DNA of 64,000 nucleotides from Paenibacillus baekrokdamisoli (GCF_003945345.1 NZ_AP019308.1:7001001-7065000), one strand, 5' to 3'. Counted from the first letter of the stretch, positions 16,358-24,514 are shown. Program-made: numbers and translations. The notes: a model not told the origin generated them from the letters alone.

Positions 16358-17818
16358 GTGAAGAGACATAAACGGTTTGGCAAATGGACAAGTGCGGTAT
16401 TTGTGTTGATTGCAATGCTGCTTGTATCTGCTTGCGGGAGCAGTAACGGTGGTTCTAACACAGGCGATGCCAAAAAGAACAATACGGCCTCAACAACGAC
16501 GAATCCGACAGATACAACGACAAAGACTGACGATGGAACGAACCAACCGAAGACGGAAGATCCACCTGAAGCAGTGGAAATTAAAGTCTGGGATCAGCCC
16601 AAGCCGGATGATCCAAACAAGCCAGTTTGGGAGGAAGTCTTCACAGGCTTCGAAGCTGCTAATCCGACGATTAAGGTTACGCATGAATTGATGCCGCAGG
16701 GTACAAATGACCGTGAAGTATTCGTTACGGCAATGGCTGGCGGTAATGGTCCGGATGCTTATCAAGCCGCCCATTTTCCTATCATTGCTGATTGGGTCGG
16801 CCAAGGCTTAGCGCTCGATCTGACGCCATATTGGGACAGCTATACGGACAAGGATCAATTCATTGCTTCATCCATGCAAGCAGGAACAATTGATGGCAAG
16901 GTGTACGGACTGCCGCATGATATGTACGTAACAGGACTATTTTGGAATAAGAAAATGTTCAAGGATGCCGGTCTTGACCCGAACAAGCCGCCTGCTAACT
17001 GGGATGAGCTTGTAAGCTTTGGTAAGAAGCTGACGAATACCGCTAAGAAGCAGTATGGGCTAACTCTACTCGGTATGGAATGGGCAGATTGGTGGTTCGA
17101 GTATTATGTATGGCAAGCTGGCGGTGATTTAACGCATCTGCAAGAGGATGGGACTGTCAAGCTAGCCTTTACCGAGGAGCCTTCTGTTAAAGCTCTTCAG
17201 TTCTACAAGGATCTCAAATGGAAAGAGAAGATTGTTCAGAATAACGTATTACAGAGTTATCAAGATAACATGAATGACATCTATCAAGGACGTGCAGCCA
17301 TGTCTAACGGGGCATCTGGAGGCTTCGGCGATTATGCAGCCAATGGCCTCGATCTCAATGAAATCGGCTTTGCTCCTTATCCTGTAGGACCTTCTGGCAA
17401 AGGACCAGGTCAAATAGGCGGCGCGTATTGGATCATCAATCCGAAGACGAGCAAAGAAAAGCAGGACGCAGCTTGGAAATATATCACCTATTTGAATTCC
17501 AAAGAAGTGTTGGAGAAATATCTCCAGTTCCAATCGGATAATGGCATTTTCCCGAACCTGCTATCGGTTCGAAGCGACGTCAATCCGTCTAAATTCGCGG
17601 CCAACGTCTCACAAGAGTTGGTGGATGGTGTTAACAAAGCAGCAGCGGATACACATCTTGAATATTTCCTCAAGGAGCGTCTAACCCCTTATGTAGTCAA
17701 AGCGGTGCAAAAAGCACTGACTGATGAGAAATCGGATCCGAAGAAGCTGCTCCAAGAAGCTCAAGATGCAGCGCAGAAGGAAGTTGTCGATGCCTACAAC
17801 GCATCTGTGAAGAAATAA
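16358..17818 (+). CDS. Sugar ABC transporter substrate-binding lipoprotein
   Basis: A 486-residue cluster-B type binding protein. The signal ends with lipobox 'LLVSACGS', then a Thr/Asp/Lys-rich linker, then a family-1 solute-binding fold ('EIKVWDQPKPDD', 'TAMAGGNGPDAYQ', 'GKVYGLPHDMYVTGLFWNKK'). It is anchored outside the membrane and delivers sugar to the two permeases that follow. The start is GTG 16358, with AAGGAGG 10 bases upstream; the longer frame from 16322 has no site. No ATPase gene is in the operon, so a shared MsmX-type ATPase elsewhere is expected. Confidence 0.92.
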   Translation: MKRHKRFGKWTSAVFVLIAMLLVSACGSSNGGSNTGDAKKNNTASTTTNPTDTTTKTDDGTNQPKTEDPPEAVEIKVWDQPKPDDPNKPVWEEVFTGFEAANPTIKVTHELMPQGTNDREVFVTAMAGGNGPDAYQAAHFPIIADWVGQGLALDLTPYWDSYTDKDQFIASSMQAGTIDGKVYGLPHDMYVTGLFWNKKMFKDAGLDPNKPPANWDELVSFGKKLTNTAKKQYGLTLLGMEWADWWFEYYVWQAGGDLTHLQEDGTVKLAFTEEPSVKALQFYKDLKWKEKIVQNNVLQSYQDNMNDIYQGRAAMSNGASGGFGDYAANGLDLNEIGFAPYPVGPSGKGPGQIGGAYWIINPKTSKEKQDAAWKYITYLNSKEVLEKYLQFQSDNGIFPNLLSVRSDVNPSKFAANVSQELVDGVNKAAADTHLEYFLKERLTPYVVKAVQKALTDEKSDPKKLLQEAQDAAQKEVVDAYNASVKK

Positions 17819-17833
17819 ATGGGTGTGGGCGGA

Positions 17834-17874
17834 GTAGGCAGCGGATAAGAGAAGTCGCTGCATGCTTCGCCTAC
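17834..17874 (+). other. Intercistronic hairpin after the binding-protein gene
   Basis: GTAGGC (17834-17839) and GCAGCG (17838-17843) pair with CGCTGC (17856-17861) and GCCTAC (17869-17874). There is no T run, so it is more likely a stabilising or partial-attenuation hairpin that keeps binding-protein mRNA in excess over permease mRNA. Confidence 0.5.
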
Positions 17875-17899
17875 CTATTCCGAAAGGAAGCACGAGCTT

Positions 17900-18823
17900 A
17901 TGAGAACAGCAGCTAGGCCGCAACCTCAAGCGCAACCGCAAGCGCAGCCACAGGTGAGAACCAGCTTTCGCCCTCGAATACCTTGGACGCCGATTCTTTT
18001 TCTGACGCCTGCCATTATTGCATTCCTGTTATTTAAGTATTATCCGCTGTTCCAAGCGGTTTATATGAGCTTTTTTGACTACAAGGTCATCAACCCGCCA
18101 GGCCATTTTGTTTGGCTGGATAATTATAAGTATCTGATTCATTCCACGGAGTTCTGGAATGCCCTATTCAATACCTTTGCATTTTTCTTTATTTACTTTG
18201 TACTGACGTTCTGGGTCCCTATCGTTCAGGCGATTCTGCTCAATGAAGTGCGGTACGCGAACAAGACCATTCGTGTGCTTTATCTGCTTCCTACCGCGGT
18301 TCCTGCCGTTGCTGGCTATCTATTGTGGAAATGGCTCTACAATCCAGACTATGGTTTACTGAACTATTTACTCCATTTTGTTGGGCTGGGACCTTATGGA
18401 TGGTTGAACGACCCGGCCATGGCGAAGTGGGCGATCGTCTTCCCGGGTGTATTCGGAACGGGAATGAGTATGCTTATCTATTATTCCGCCCTGCAGGGCA
18501 TTCCCAGTGAAAATATCGAAGCTGCCAAAATCGACGGTGCAGGTCCTTGGCGCAGAATGTCAGCTATCGTATTTCCTAGCCTGAAATTCGTTATCGGTAT
18601 CCAATTCATCGCCTTTATCTCAGGCGTATTCCTCACCTTTGATCCGATGTACATCATGACAGGTGGTGGACCTGCGAACAGCACAAGAACGCTCTCCATG
18701 CTGGTGTTTAACAGCTCCTTTAAGGAGTTTCGCTTCGGCGTGGCGGGTGCCATCTCGTTCGTCATGTTTATTATTATAGCCGTCATCACCTTTCTGCAGA
18801 TTCGCTTGACTAACAAAGAATAA
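17900..18823 (+). CDS. Sugar ABC transporter permease (MalF/UgpA type)
   Basis: A 307-residue permease with six predicted membrane segments and the EAA loop 'ENIEAAKIDGAGPWRRMSAI'. Before TM1 there is a short low-complexity Gln/Pro/Ala stretch (residues 7-18, repeated QPQA), which is unusual. It pairs with the following permease as the heterodimeric channel. GAAAGGAAG lies upstream of the ATG. Confidence 0.92.
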   Translation: MRTAARPQPQAQPQAQPQVRTSFRPRIPWTPILFLTPAIIAFLLFKYYPLFQAVYMSFFDYKVINPPGHFVWLDNYKYLIHSTEFWNALFNTFAFFFIYFVLTFWVPIVQAILLNEVRYANKTIRVLYLLPTAVPAVAGYLLWKWLYNPDYGLLNYLLHFVGLGPYGWLNDPAMAKWAIVFPGVFGTGMSMLIYYSALQGIPSENIEAAKIDGAGPWRRMSAIVFPSLKFVIGIQFIAFISGVFLTFDPMYIMTGGGPANSTRTLSMLVFNSSFKEFRFGVAGAISFVMFIIIAVITFLQIRLTNKE

Positions 18824-18850
18824 CAGCTCGACTCCCGAAAGGAGATTCTC

Positions 18851-20167
18851 ATGGCTGCACGCAGACGCATACAGGAGCGGGGAGGACTCTCCGTCAAGAT
18901 TGTCAGTTATACGGTTGCTAGTCTATTTATTCTGGCCTCCATCATTCCGCTGATCTGGATGATCAGCTCTTCAATGAAGGACAACATCTCTATCTATCGC
19001 TTTCCACCGACATGGGTCCCAAATGTCCCCAAAGTCGTTAACGTAACCTTGAGTTATGAGGGTACGGATCTGCAAAAGCAGCAGGATTATGAGTTAGATG
19101 CGATGGAAGCTATTTGGTTCACATGGAAAAAAATGCAGAACGATGCGGTCGGTGCACTACGAGTCACGGGCATAAAAGACGGCGTGGTTCTGTACAGAGC
19201 AGATATGCCTTCCTATAAATTCACATTAGGCCGGCCGCAAATTGTACCGACACAGCTTGCCACGCATGCGACGATGAAGCTGAAGCTTCCGCAGATTCGA
19301 GAGCGTAAACTGACGACCTTTGAGTGGGCAGATAAGGGCGCTGCTTACACCGGAGCATCGACGGTGCCAGCTGATTTGCCGGAAACCTCAAGCACGGTTA
19401 AGAAGCTGTTGTCAGAATCAAAGGTTGTCAAAGGCAAAGTATTAGCCATCTCAGAGAAGAATGATTGGTGGCGTTTCTTTGATAACTATCTGGTTCTGTG
19501 GAAGATGGCAGAAGCCGACAAGAGCTCCTATGGCTTCCCGCACTTCCTACTGAACAGCGTCATCGTAACGGCTGCCACGATATTCAGCCATATGCTTATT
19601 GGAGGCATGGCAGGCTTCGCGCTTGCCCATCTTGTTCGAGGCCGTATTGGCGCATGGCTGACGTTATTTTTCGTGGCGACGATTATGATTCCGGAGATCG
19701 CCATTCTTGTACCGCTCTATTTGACGATGGATAAGCTGCATTTGGTGGATACGTTATGGGGAATTATTTTGCCGCATACGGCTTGGGGGATCGTCATCTT
19801 TCTGTTCAAAGGCTTCTTCCAGCAGCTTCCTAGTGAGCTCATTCAAGCGGGACGAATAGACGGTGCATCTGAGTTTCATATTTACTGGCGGATCATCGTT
19901 CCTATGTCTGCGCCTATATTCACGGTTGTATCGGTCATGACCTTCATTGGGGTATGGAATGAGTTTCTATGGCCGCTTGTTGTCGCTAGATCGCCATCGG
20001 TCTGGACCTTTACCGTTGCGCTTAGCGACTTCCAGAATCGACAGAGCATGGGTGCTAACGTCATCATGTCCAGTCTAGTCCTAGCTACCATTCCGCTTAT
20101 GATTATTATCGTCTCGTGTCAGAAGCTGATCGAGAAGGGCGTTTCCTTTACGGGATTGAAGGGCTAA
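18851..20167 (+). CDS. Sugar ABC transporter permease (MalG/UgpE type) with large extracytoplasmic insertion
   Basis: A 438-residue permease; most of this class are 270-300. TM1 ('TVASLFILASIIPLIWMISS') is followed by about 170 residues before TM2 ('LLNSVIVTAATIFSHMLIGG'). That loop contains a hydrophilic beta-rich domain including 'GALRVTGIKDGVVLYRADMP' and a 'TTFEWADKGAAYTGAST' stretch. The remainder is normal, with EAA loop 'LIQAGRIDGASEFHIYWRII' and a conserved C-terminus. Loop placement puts it outside the membrane, where it may contact the binding protein. It starts 28 bases after the partner permease. Confidence 0.9.
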   Translation: MAARRRIQERGGLSVKIVSYTVASLFILASIIPLIWMISSSMKDNISIYRFPPTWVPNVPKVVNVTLSYEGTDLQKQQDYELDAMEAIWFTWKKMQNDAVGALRVTGIKDGVVLYRADMPSYKFTLGRPQIVPTQLATHATMKLKLPQIRERKLTTFEWADKGAAYTGASTVPADLPETSSTVKKLLSESKVVKGKVLAISEKNDWWRFFDNYLVLWKMAEADKSSYGFPHFLLNSVIVTAATIFSHMLIGGMAGFALAHLVRGRIGAWLTLFFVATIMIPEIAILVPLYLTMDKLHLVDTLWGIILPHTAWGIVIFLFKGFFQQLPSELIQAGRIDGASEFHIYWRIIVPMSAPIFTVVSVMTFIGVWNEFLWPLVVARSPSVWTFTVALSDFQNRQSMGANVIMSSLVLATIPLMIIIVSCQKLIEKGVSFTGLKG

Positions 20168-20212
20168 GCTTAAGAATTAGACTAAGAGCCTGCTCTAATG
20201 AGGAGGAACATG

Positions 20213-20977
20213 ATGGACCGCAAAGTTGCACTGGTCACTGGATCAGGAAGAGGAATTGGAAGAGGGATTGCTCTCGCGTTCGCGGCAGAGGGTTACGATG
20301 TGTGCGTCAACTACAATACGAGCGTGGAGCGGGCTGAGGCGGTTGTTCAAGAAATTAGAGCGCTCGGTGTGAGGGCGGAAGCAGTACAAGCTGATATTTC
20401 GACGATCGAAGGAATCTCTGCTTTGTTTGAAGGTTTCTCGAAGCATTTTTACCGACTTGATGTGCATGTTGATAATTCCGGCATTACACGGATGAAGCCT
20501 TTTCTAGAAACAACACCGGAGATGTTTGACGAAGTCATCCATACGAACTTAAGAGGGCTTTACTTCTGCGGACAGCGCGCAGCTCGTCTCATGATTGAGC
20601 AAGGAACCAAAGGCGTCATCATCCATATTAGCTCCAATCATACGCAAGGCACATGGGCGAATTCCACCGTCTATGCTGCGGCAAAAGCTGGCGTGAACAA
20701 GCTTACGAAGAACATGGCGTTAGATTTGGCTAGCTACGGCATTCGTGTCGCGGGTATAGCGCCTGGCTATACGCTCTTGGAGAAGCAGAGGGATGAGAGA
20801 GCACTGCAATTTATTGAAGCGATCTCGTCCCGTATACCGCTAGGCAGGTTCACAACACCGGAAGAAGTCGGAGGAGCGGCTGTTTATCTCTCTTCCGATA
20901 AGGCTAGCTATATAACAGGCACTACTCTCTATATGGATGGTGGAGCTCTGCTGCCCGTTTGGGCGGATCAAGGCTGA
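20213..20977 (+). CDS. SDR-family oxidoreductase (FabG-like)
   Basis: A 254-residue classical short-chain dehydrogenase: NAD(P) site 'ALVTGSGRGIGRGIALAF', catalytic Ser in 'IIHISSNH', and Tyr/Lys in 'VYAAAKAGVNKL'. The usual NNAG structural motif reads 'DNSG' here. The start at 20213 has GAGGAGG 6 bases upstream. It lies in the sugar operon between the permeases and a DgoD-like dehydratase, so it likely oxidises the imported sugar or sugar lactone/acid rather than acting in fatty-acid synthesis. Confidence 0.88.
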   Translation: MDRKVALVTGSGRGIGRGIALAFAAEGYDVCVNYNTSVERAEAVVQEIRALGVRAEAVQADISTIEGISALFEGFSKHFYRLDVHVDNSGITRMKPFLETTPEMFDEVIHTNLRGLYFCGQRAARLMIEQGTKGVIIHISSNHTQGTWANSTVYAAAKAGVNKLTKNMALDLASYGIRVAGIAPGYTLLEKQRDERALQFIEAISSRIPLGRFTTPEEVGGAAVYLSSDKASYITGTTLYMDGGALLPVWADQG

Positions 20978-20980
20978 TAC

Positions 20981-21028
20981 GATGAGACGATGAGACGATG
21001 AGACGATGAGACGATGAGACGATGAAGC
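20981..21028 (+). repeat. Tandem 8-bp repeat, five perfect copies plus one variant
   Basis: GATGAGAC is repeated five times without change (20981-21020) and once as GATGAAGC (21021-21028). It fills the gap between the SDR stop and the dehydratase ribosome site (AAGGAGGAG at 21030-21038). Confidence 0.95.
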
Positions 21029-21046
21029 GAAGGAGGAGACTAAATT

Positions 21047-22180
21047 ATGAAAATCACGGATATGAAGCTATTTCATGTCAAACCGCGTTGGCTGTTCCTA
21101 AAAATCGAGACTGACGAAGGTATCGTCGGCTGGGGAGAACCCATCGTTGAAGGCCGCGCATTGACAGTGGCAACGGCAGTCGAAGAGCTGAAGCGATATC
21201 TCATCGGAGAAGATCCTCTCCGTATTGAGCATCATTGGCAGGTTATGTACCGGGGAAGCTTCTACCGCGGCGGTCCCGTATTAGTCAGTGCGATAAGCGG
21301 TATCGAGCAGGCATTGTGGGATATTAAGGGAAAATATTATCAGATGCCAGTCTATGAAATGCTAGGCGGAAAATGTCGAGACCGCATACGAATGTACAGT
21401 CATTGCGGCGGTGCAACACCAGAGGAAATGGCAGCGAATGCCGTTCGTAAGGTAGAGGCAGGCTTCAACGCAATCAAGATTGGCGTGGATGCACCTGTAC
21501 AGCATATCGATACACTCCGATTCGTTGAGAATCAAACAGCCAAGCTCGCCGCAATCCGTGAAGCGATTGGCAGCGATCTTGATGTGGCCATCGACTTTCA
21601 TGGACGAGTGAGTCCGGCGATGTCGATTCGGTTGGCACAAGCGTTCGAGCCTTACTACCCGATGTTCATTGAGGAGCCATGCTTACCGGAAAATGTAGAT
21701 ACTCTGCTGCGGATTGCTCAGTCCACGACAATACCCATTGCTTCTGGTGAGCGCCTATTCACAAGATGGGGTTTCCGTGAGGCGCTTGAGAAGCAGGCAA
21801 TAGCTATCGTCCAGCCTGATCTTTGCCATGCCGGAGGTATCTTTGAAGCTAGGAAAATCGCTGCGATGGCGGAAGTCTACTACGGCTCTATCGCTCCGCA
21901 TAATCCGCTTGGGCCGATCTCATTAGCTTCCTGTCTTCAGTTGGATGCATGTACACCGAACTTCCTCATCCAAGAGCATCCGTCCATGGCGGAGCGCTGG
22001 GATCTTGGTGAAGGCTATCTCAATCAGCCTTTCCATATTCAAGATGGCTACATCACCGTTCCGGAGGGTCCAGGCCTGGGCATCGAAATCAACGAAGAAG
22101 CCCTTCTTGAACGGGCTTATCCAGGTGACTGGGACACTCCGCGTCTTTACTATCCAGACGGCTCTTTTGCCGAGTGGTAA
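21047..22180 (+). CDS. dgoD: Enolase-superfamily sugar-acid dehydratase, D-galactonate dehydratase type
   Basis: A 377-residue member of the mandelate-racemase/muconate-lactonising group, close in length and pattern to E. coli DgoD. Shared stretches include 'FLKIETDEGIVGWGEP', 'QVMYRGSFYRGGPVL', 'GIEQALWDIKGK', metal ligands in 'VAIDFHGRVS', 'FIEEPCLPEN' and 'IASGERLFTRWGF', and the catalytic His in 'IAPHNPLGPI'. DgoD removes water from D-galactonate to give 2-keto-3-deoxygalactonate. The exact sugar acid is inferred; no KDPGal kinase/aldolase lies nearby. AAGGAGGAG precedes the ATG. Confidence 0.8.
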   Translation: MKITDMKLFHVKPRWLFLKIETDEGIVGWGEPIVEGRALTVATAVEELKRYLIGEDPLRIEHHWQVMYRGSFYRGGPVLVSAISGIEQALWDIKGKYYQMPVYEMLGGKCRDRIRMYSHCGGATPEEMAANAVRKVEAGFNAIKIGVDAPVQHIDTLRFVENQTAKLAAIREAIGSDLDVAIDFHGRVSPAMSIRLAQAFEPYYPMFIEEPCLPENVDTLLRIAQSTTIPIASGERLFTRWGFREALEKQAIAIVQPDLCHAGGIFEARKIAAMAEVYYGSIAPHNPLGPISLASCLQLDACTPNFLIQEHPSMAERWDLGEGYLNQPFHIQDGYITVPEGPGLGIEINEEALLERAYPGDWDTPRLYYPDGSFAEW

Positions 22181-22328
22181 TTGTTCGCTTGAGGGATCAT
22201 AAAAGATGTCGGCTAGTATTGATCGGTATTGAGTGAATCGGTCGCTCTTGCTCCACTGTTATTTTGACAAAGCAATCTCAGCTAGCTAACATGGAAGCAT
22301 CTAAGAAATGCCAAAGGAGTATGCAGCC

Positions 22329-22721
22329 ATGGAAGCCACAATTGAACTTATTGTTCGCTCAACCGAAATCGATGTGAATGGTCATGTCAACAACGCGAAG
22401 TACTTGGAGTATCTCGAATGGGGGAGGGAAGAGTGGTATGAGAAGGCCGAGCTGCCGTATGCTGTTTTTCTAGCTATAGGTATCCAAACCGTTACTGTCA
22501 ATATCAATGTGAATTATCGGAAGGAATGCCGGCAAGGGGATAAGCTAACGGTACGGACAGTGCCGGAGCGTGCAGGGAGAACCAGCTATGTTCTGAAGCA
22601 GGAGATTGTTAACGAGCTCGGTGAAGTATGCGCGGATGCTAATGTCACCTGTGTCACCATGGATGCGACAACACGCAAGAGCCGCGAGCTTCCCTCCGAG
22701 CTGCTTCAATGGTTTGCCTAA
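22329..22721 (+). CDS. Hotdog-fold acyl-CoA thioesterase (4HBT/YbgC type)
   Basis: A 130-residue single hotdog domain. The active-site helix start 'EIDVNGHVNNAKYLEYLEWG' has the Asp and the HVNN pattern typical of YbgC/FadM thioesterases. It hydrolyses acyl-CoA or acyl-ACP; substrate unknown. ATG 22329 is 8 bases after AAAGGAGT. It is about 150 bases after the dehydratase on the same strand and may be the last gene of the operon, although a thioesterase has no obvious role in sugar-acid use. Confidence 0.85.
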   Translation: MEATIELIVRSTEIDVNGHVNNAKYLEYLEWGREEWYEKAELPYAVFLAIGIQTVTVNINVNYRKECRQGDKLTVRTVPERAGRTSYVLKQEIVNELGEVCADANVTCVTMDATTRKSRELPSELLQWFA

Positions 22722-22772
22722 ACTTAATCTTCATTTTGTCACCGATCGCTCTGAAAAGGATAAAAATTTCAG

Positions 22773-22801
22773 TTGACGAAAACGCTTACTTGCGATATTA
22801 T
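22773..22801 (+). promoter_or_regulatory. Promoter of the glcT-PTS operon with cre-like site in the spacer
   Basis: -35 TTGACG (22773-22778), exactly 17 bp, -10 TATTAT (22796-22801). The spacer overlaps CGAAAACGCTTACT (22777-22790), which matches 12 of 14 positions of the CcpA cre consensus. It drives the antitermination leader that follows. Confidence 0.65.
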
Positions 22802-22850
22802 CGACACATCGCAATTGAATACATGGCGTGTTACCTTCGATAAAGGGCAT

Positions 22851-22898
22851 GAGCCAAGAAAAGATTCTGATTTCAGGATCTATTCTTGGCTCTTTTTT
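22851..22898 (+). promoter_or_regulatory. Leader terminator with probable overlapping RAT antiterminator
   Basis: GAGCCAAGAA (22851-22860) pairs perfectly with TTCTTGGCTC (22883-22892), followed by TTTTTTA: an intrinsic terminator upstream of glcT. The loop and ascending arm contain a second imperfect hairpin element (about 22857-22886, GATTCTGATTTCAGGATC core), the expected place for the RNA target of a BglG/GlcT antiterminator. It implies autoregulation of glcT by antitermination. Confidence 0.65.
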
Positions 22899-22933
22899 AT
22901 GTCTTATTGCCATAATAAGCGTGGTGGTGATTA

Positions 22934-23806
22934 ATGGTGAATAAGGATGAGACCCTACGAATCGATAGGGTAATCGGTAACAATGTCGTGTTAGTACAGA
23001 ATCTGCAATCGGGTAAGGAATTTGTTCTTATGGGCAAGGGCATCGCTTTTGCCGGTAAGAGCGGTGATACGATTAGCGGGTCGGATCGACGGATTGAGAA
23101 GCGGTTTCGCATAGATGATCAAGCCGAGATGGTTCAATATCACTTGCTACTTGAGGATATGGATCCGGAGGTCATACGAATTTCAGAGCAAATCATTCAA
23201 ATGATTAGCGATACCTTCGGCTCTCCCCCGGGAAACAAGATCTATCTTGCCCTTCCCAGCCATATCCAGTTCGTTGTTTATCGGCTGCGTAATGGTATGG
23301 ATATCGTCAATCCTTTCCTATATGAGACGAAAATGTGGTTTAAAGTGGAATATGACATTGCCAAGAAAGCGGCGGATTTAATAAGTGATACATTTGGCGT
23401 TCAGGTGCCGGATGATGAAGCGGGTTTTCTAGCTTACCATGTTCACTCCGCCGTCCATAACGTACCTGTTGGACAGCTCGTGAAGTTTACAAACCTCATC
23501 AATGAGCTCGTAGAGAATATTGAGAAGAGTGGCGAGATCCAGATTCCTAGGGAGAGCTTGAATTATGTCAGGCTGATTACCGATCTTCGTAACACGGTCG
23601 ACAGGGTCGTCGAAGGGAAGACGACGGCCAACCCGCTGCTCAATGAGCTGACGGTGCATATTCCGAAGGAGCTGCGGATGGCGAATGAGCTAGCAGATCT
23701 CATGCAGGCTCATCTAGGAATGAATGTTTCAAAGGAAGAAATCGGCTATCTTGCCATCAACTTGTATCGCTTGTTCCAAACGTTCGAGCTGGAACGCCCG
23801 CATTAA
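22934..23806 (+). CDS. glcT: BglG/SacY-family transcriptional antiterminator GlcT
   Basis: A 290-residue protein: RNA-binding CAT domain (residues 1-60), PRD1 (about 66-170) and PRD2 (about 180-285). PRD1 keeps its two phosphorylatable His (H110 in 'ALPSHIQFVVYRLRNG', H169 in 'GFLAYHVHSA'). In PRD2 the two positions are changed: Asp217 in 'YVRLITDLRNTVDRV' and Asn276 in 'IGYLAINLYRL'. In this family, EII phosphorylates PRD1 to inactivate the protein when its sugar is absent. First gene of the PTS cassette, behind a terminator hairpin it is expected to open. Confidence 0.9.
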   Translation: MVNKDETLRIDRVIGNNVVLVQNLQSGKEFVLMGKGIAFAGKSGDTISGSDRRIEKRFRIDDQAEMVQYHLLLEDMDPEVIRISEQIIQMISDTFGSPPGNKIYLALPSHIQFVVYRLRNGMDIVNPFLYETKMWFKVEYDIAKKAADLISDTFGVQVPDDEAGFLAYHVHSAVHNVPVGQLVKFTNLINELVENIEKSGEIQIPRESLNYVRLITDLRNTVDRVVEGKTTANPLLNELTVHIPKELRMANELADLMQAHLGMNVSKEEIGYLAINLYRLFQTFELERPH

Positions 23807-23814
23807 CGTCCGAG

Positions 23815-23929
23815 AACTAAGCTTATGCTTCCGAAGTGAGTTTTTAGCTCACAAAGAAGTGTCCGAGAAATTATTGCTAATAACTAAGCTTATGCTTCCG
23901 AAGTGAGTTTTTAGCTCGCAAAGAAGTGT
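23815..23929 (+). repeat. Two 48-bp direct repeats with internal hairpin, glcT-EIIA gap
   Basis: Copy 1 is 23815-23862, copy 2 is 23882-23929, differing at one base. Each holds nested complementarity: CTTC/GAAG outside and GTGAG/CTCAC (CTCGC in copy 2, still pairing through G-U) around TTTTTAG. They lie between the glcT stop and the ribosome site of the EIIA gene. Confidence 0.9.
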
Positions 23930-23970
23930 TCAAGAAAGTATCACAAAAAACTTTTAGGAGGTTTCCAACC

Positions 23971-24468
23971 ATGTTCGGAAAACTATTTAAAACCAAAAAA
24001 AGCACGACGATCGATATCGTTTCACCAATTACAGGTATGGCTGTCTCGTTGGAGCATGTGCCTGATGACGCTTTTGCAGGTAAACATATGGGTGACGGGG
24101 TCGCAATTGAACCAGAAGTGGGTAAGGTTATCGCGCCATTTAACGCTGTCGTTTCCCACATCATTCACACGAATCATGCCGTAATTCTGGAGCATGAATC
24201 GGGATTGCAAGTATTGATTCATGTCGGAATTAATACGGTAGCCTTGAAGGGTGAAGGCTTCAAGAGCTTCGTTCAGACTGGCGATACAGTCAAGGCTGGC
24301 CAAACGCTAATTGAATTTGATATTGATTTGATTCGCAAAGCAGGCTATCCGATCATCACGCCAGTCGTTATCGCGAACGGAGAGATGGTTGCGGAGATGA
24401 ATCATACGTTTAATAAGATGACGGCTGGGTCGAGTCCAATCATCAGTGTGGTCTTGGCAGAGCAATAA
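23971..24468 (+). CDS. PTS glucose-type EIIA protein
   Basis: A 165-residue soluble EIIA of the Crr/Glc class. Phospho-acceptor His is in 'QVLIHVGINTVALKGEGF', with the second active-site His in 'HAVILEHESGL'. Typical surface 'ITGMAVSLEHVPDDAFAGKHMGDGVAI' (first part visible at residues 16-42) and 'FDIDLIRKAGYPIITPVVI'. It passes phosphate from HPr to the EIIB domain of the next gene. ATG 23971 follows AGGAGG by 9 bases. Confidence 0.93.
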   Translation: MFGKLFKTKKSTTIDIVSPITGMAVSLEHVPDDAFAGKHMGDGVAIEPEVGKVIAPFNAVVSHIIHTNHAVILEHESGLQVLIHVGINTVALKGEGFKSFVQTGDTVKAGQTLIEFDIDLIRKAGYPIITPVVIANGEMVAEMNHTFNKMTAGSSPIISVVLAEQ

Positions 24469-24514
24469 GAGGAGCATATAGACAACTAGAACGACTACGA
24501 GAGGATGTTGAGAA

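Noticed and set aside
20213..20977. SDR gene as fatty-acid synthesis fabG
   Set aside because: It lies inside a sugar transport operon, lacks the NNAG motif and is not near other fab genes.
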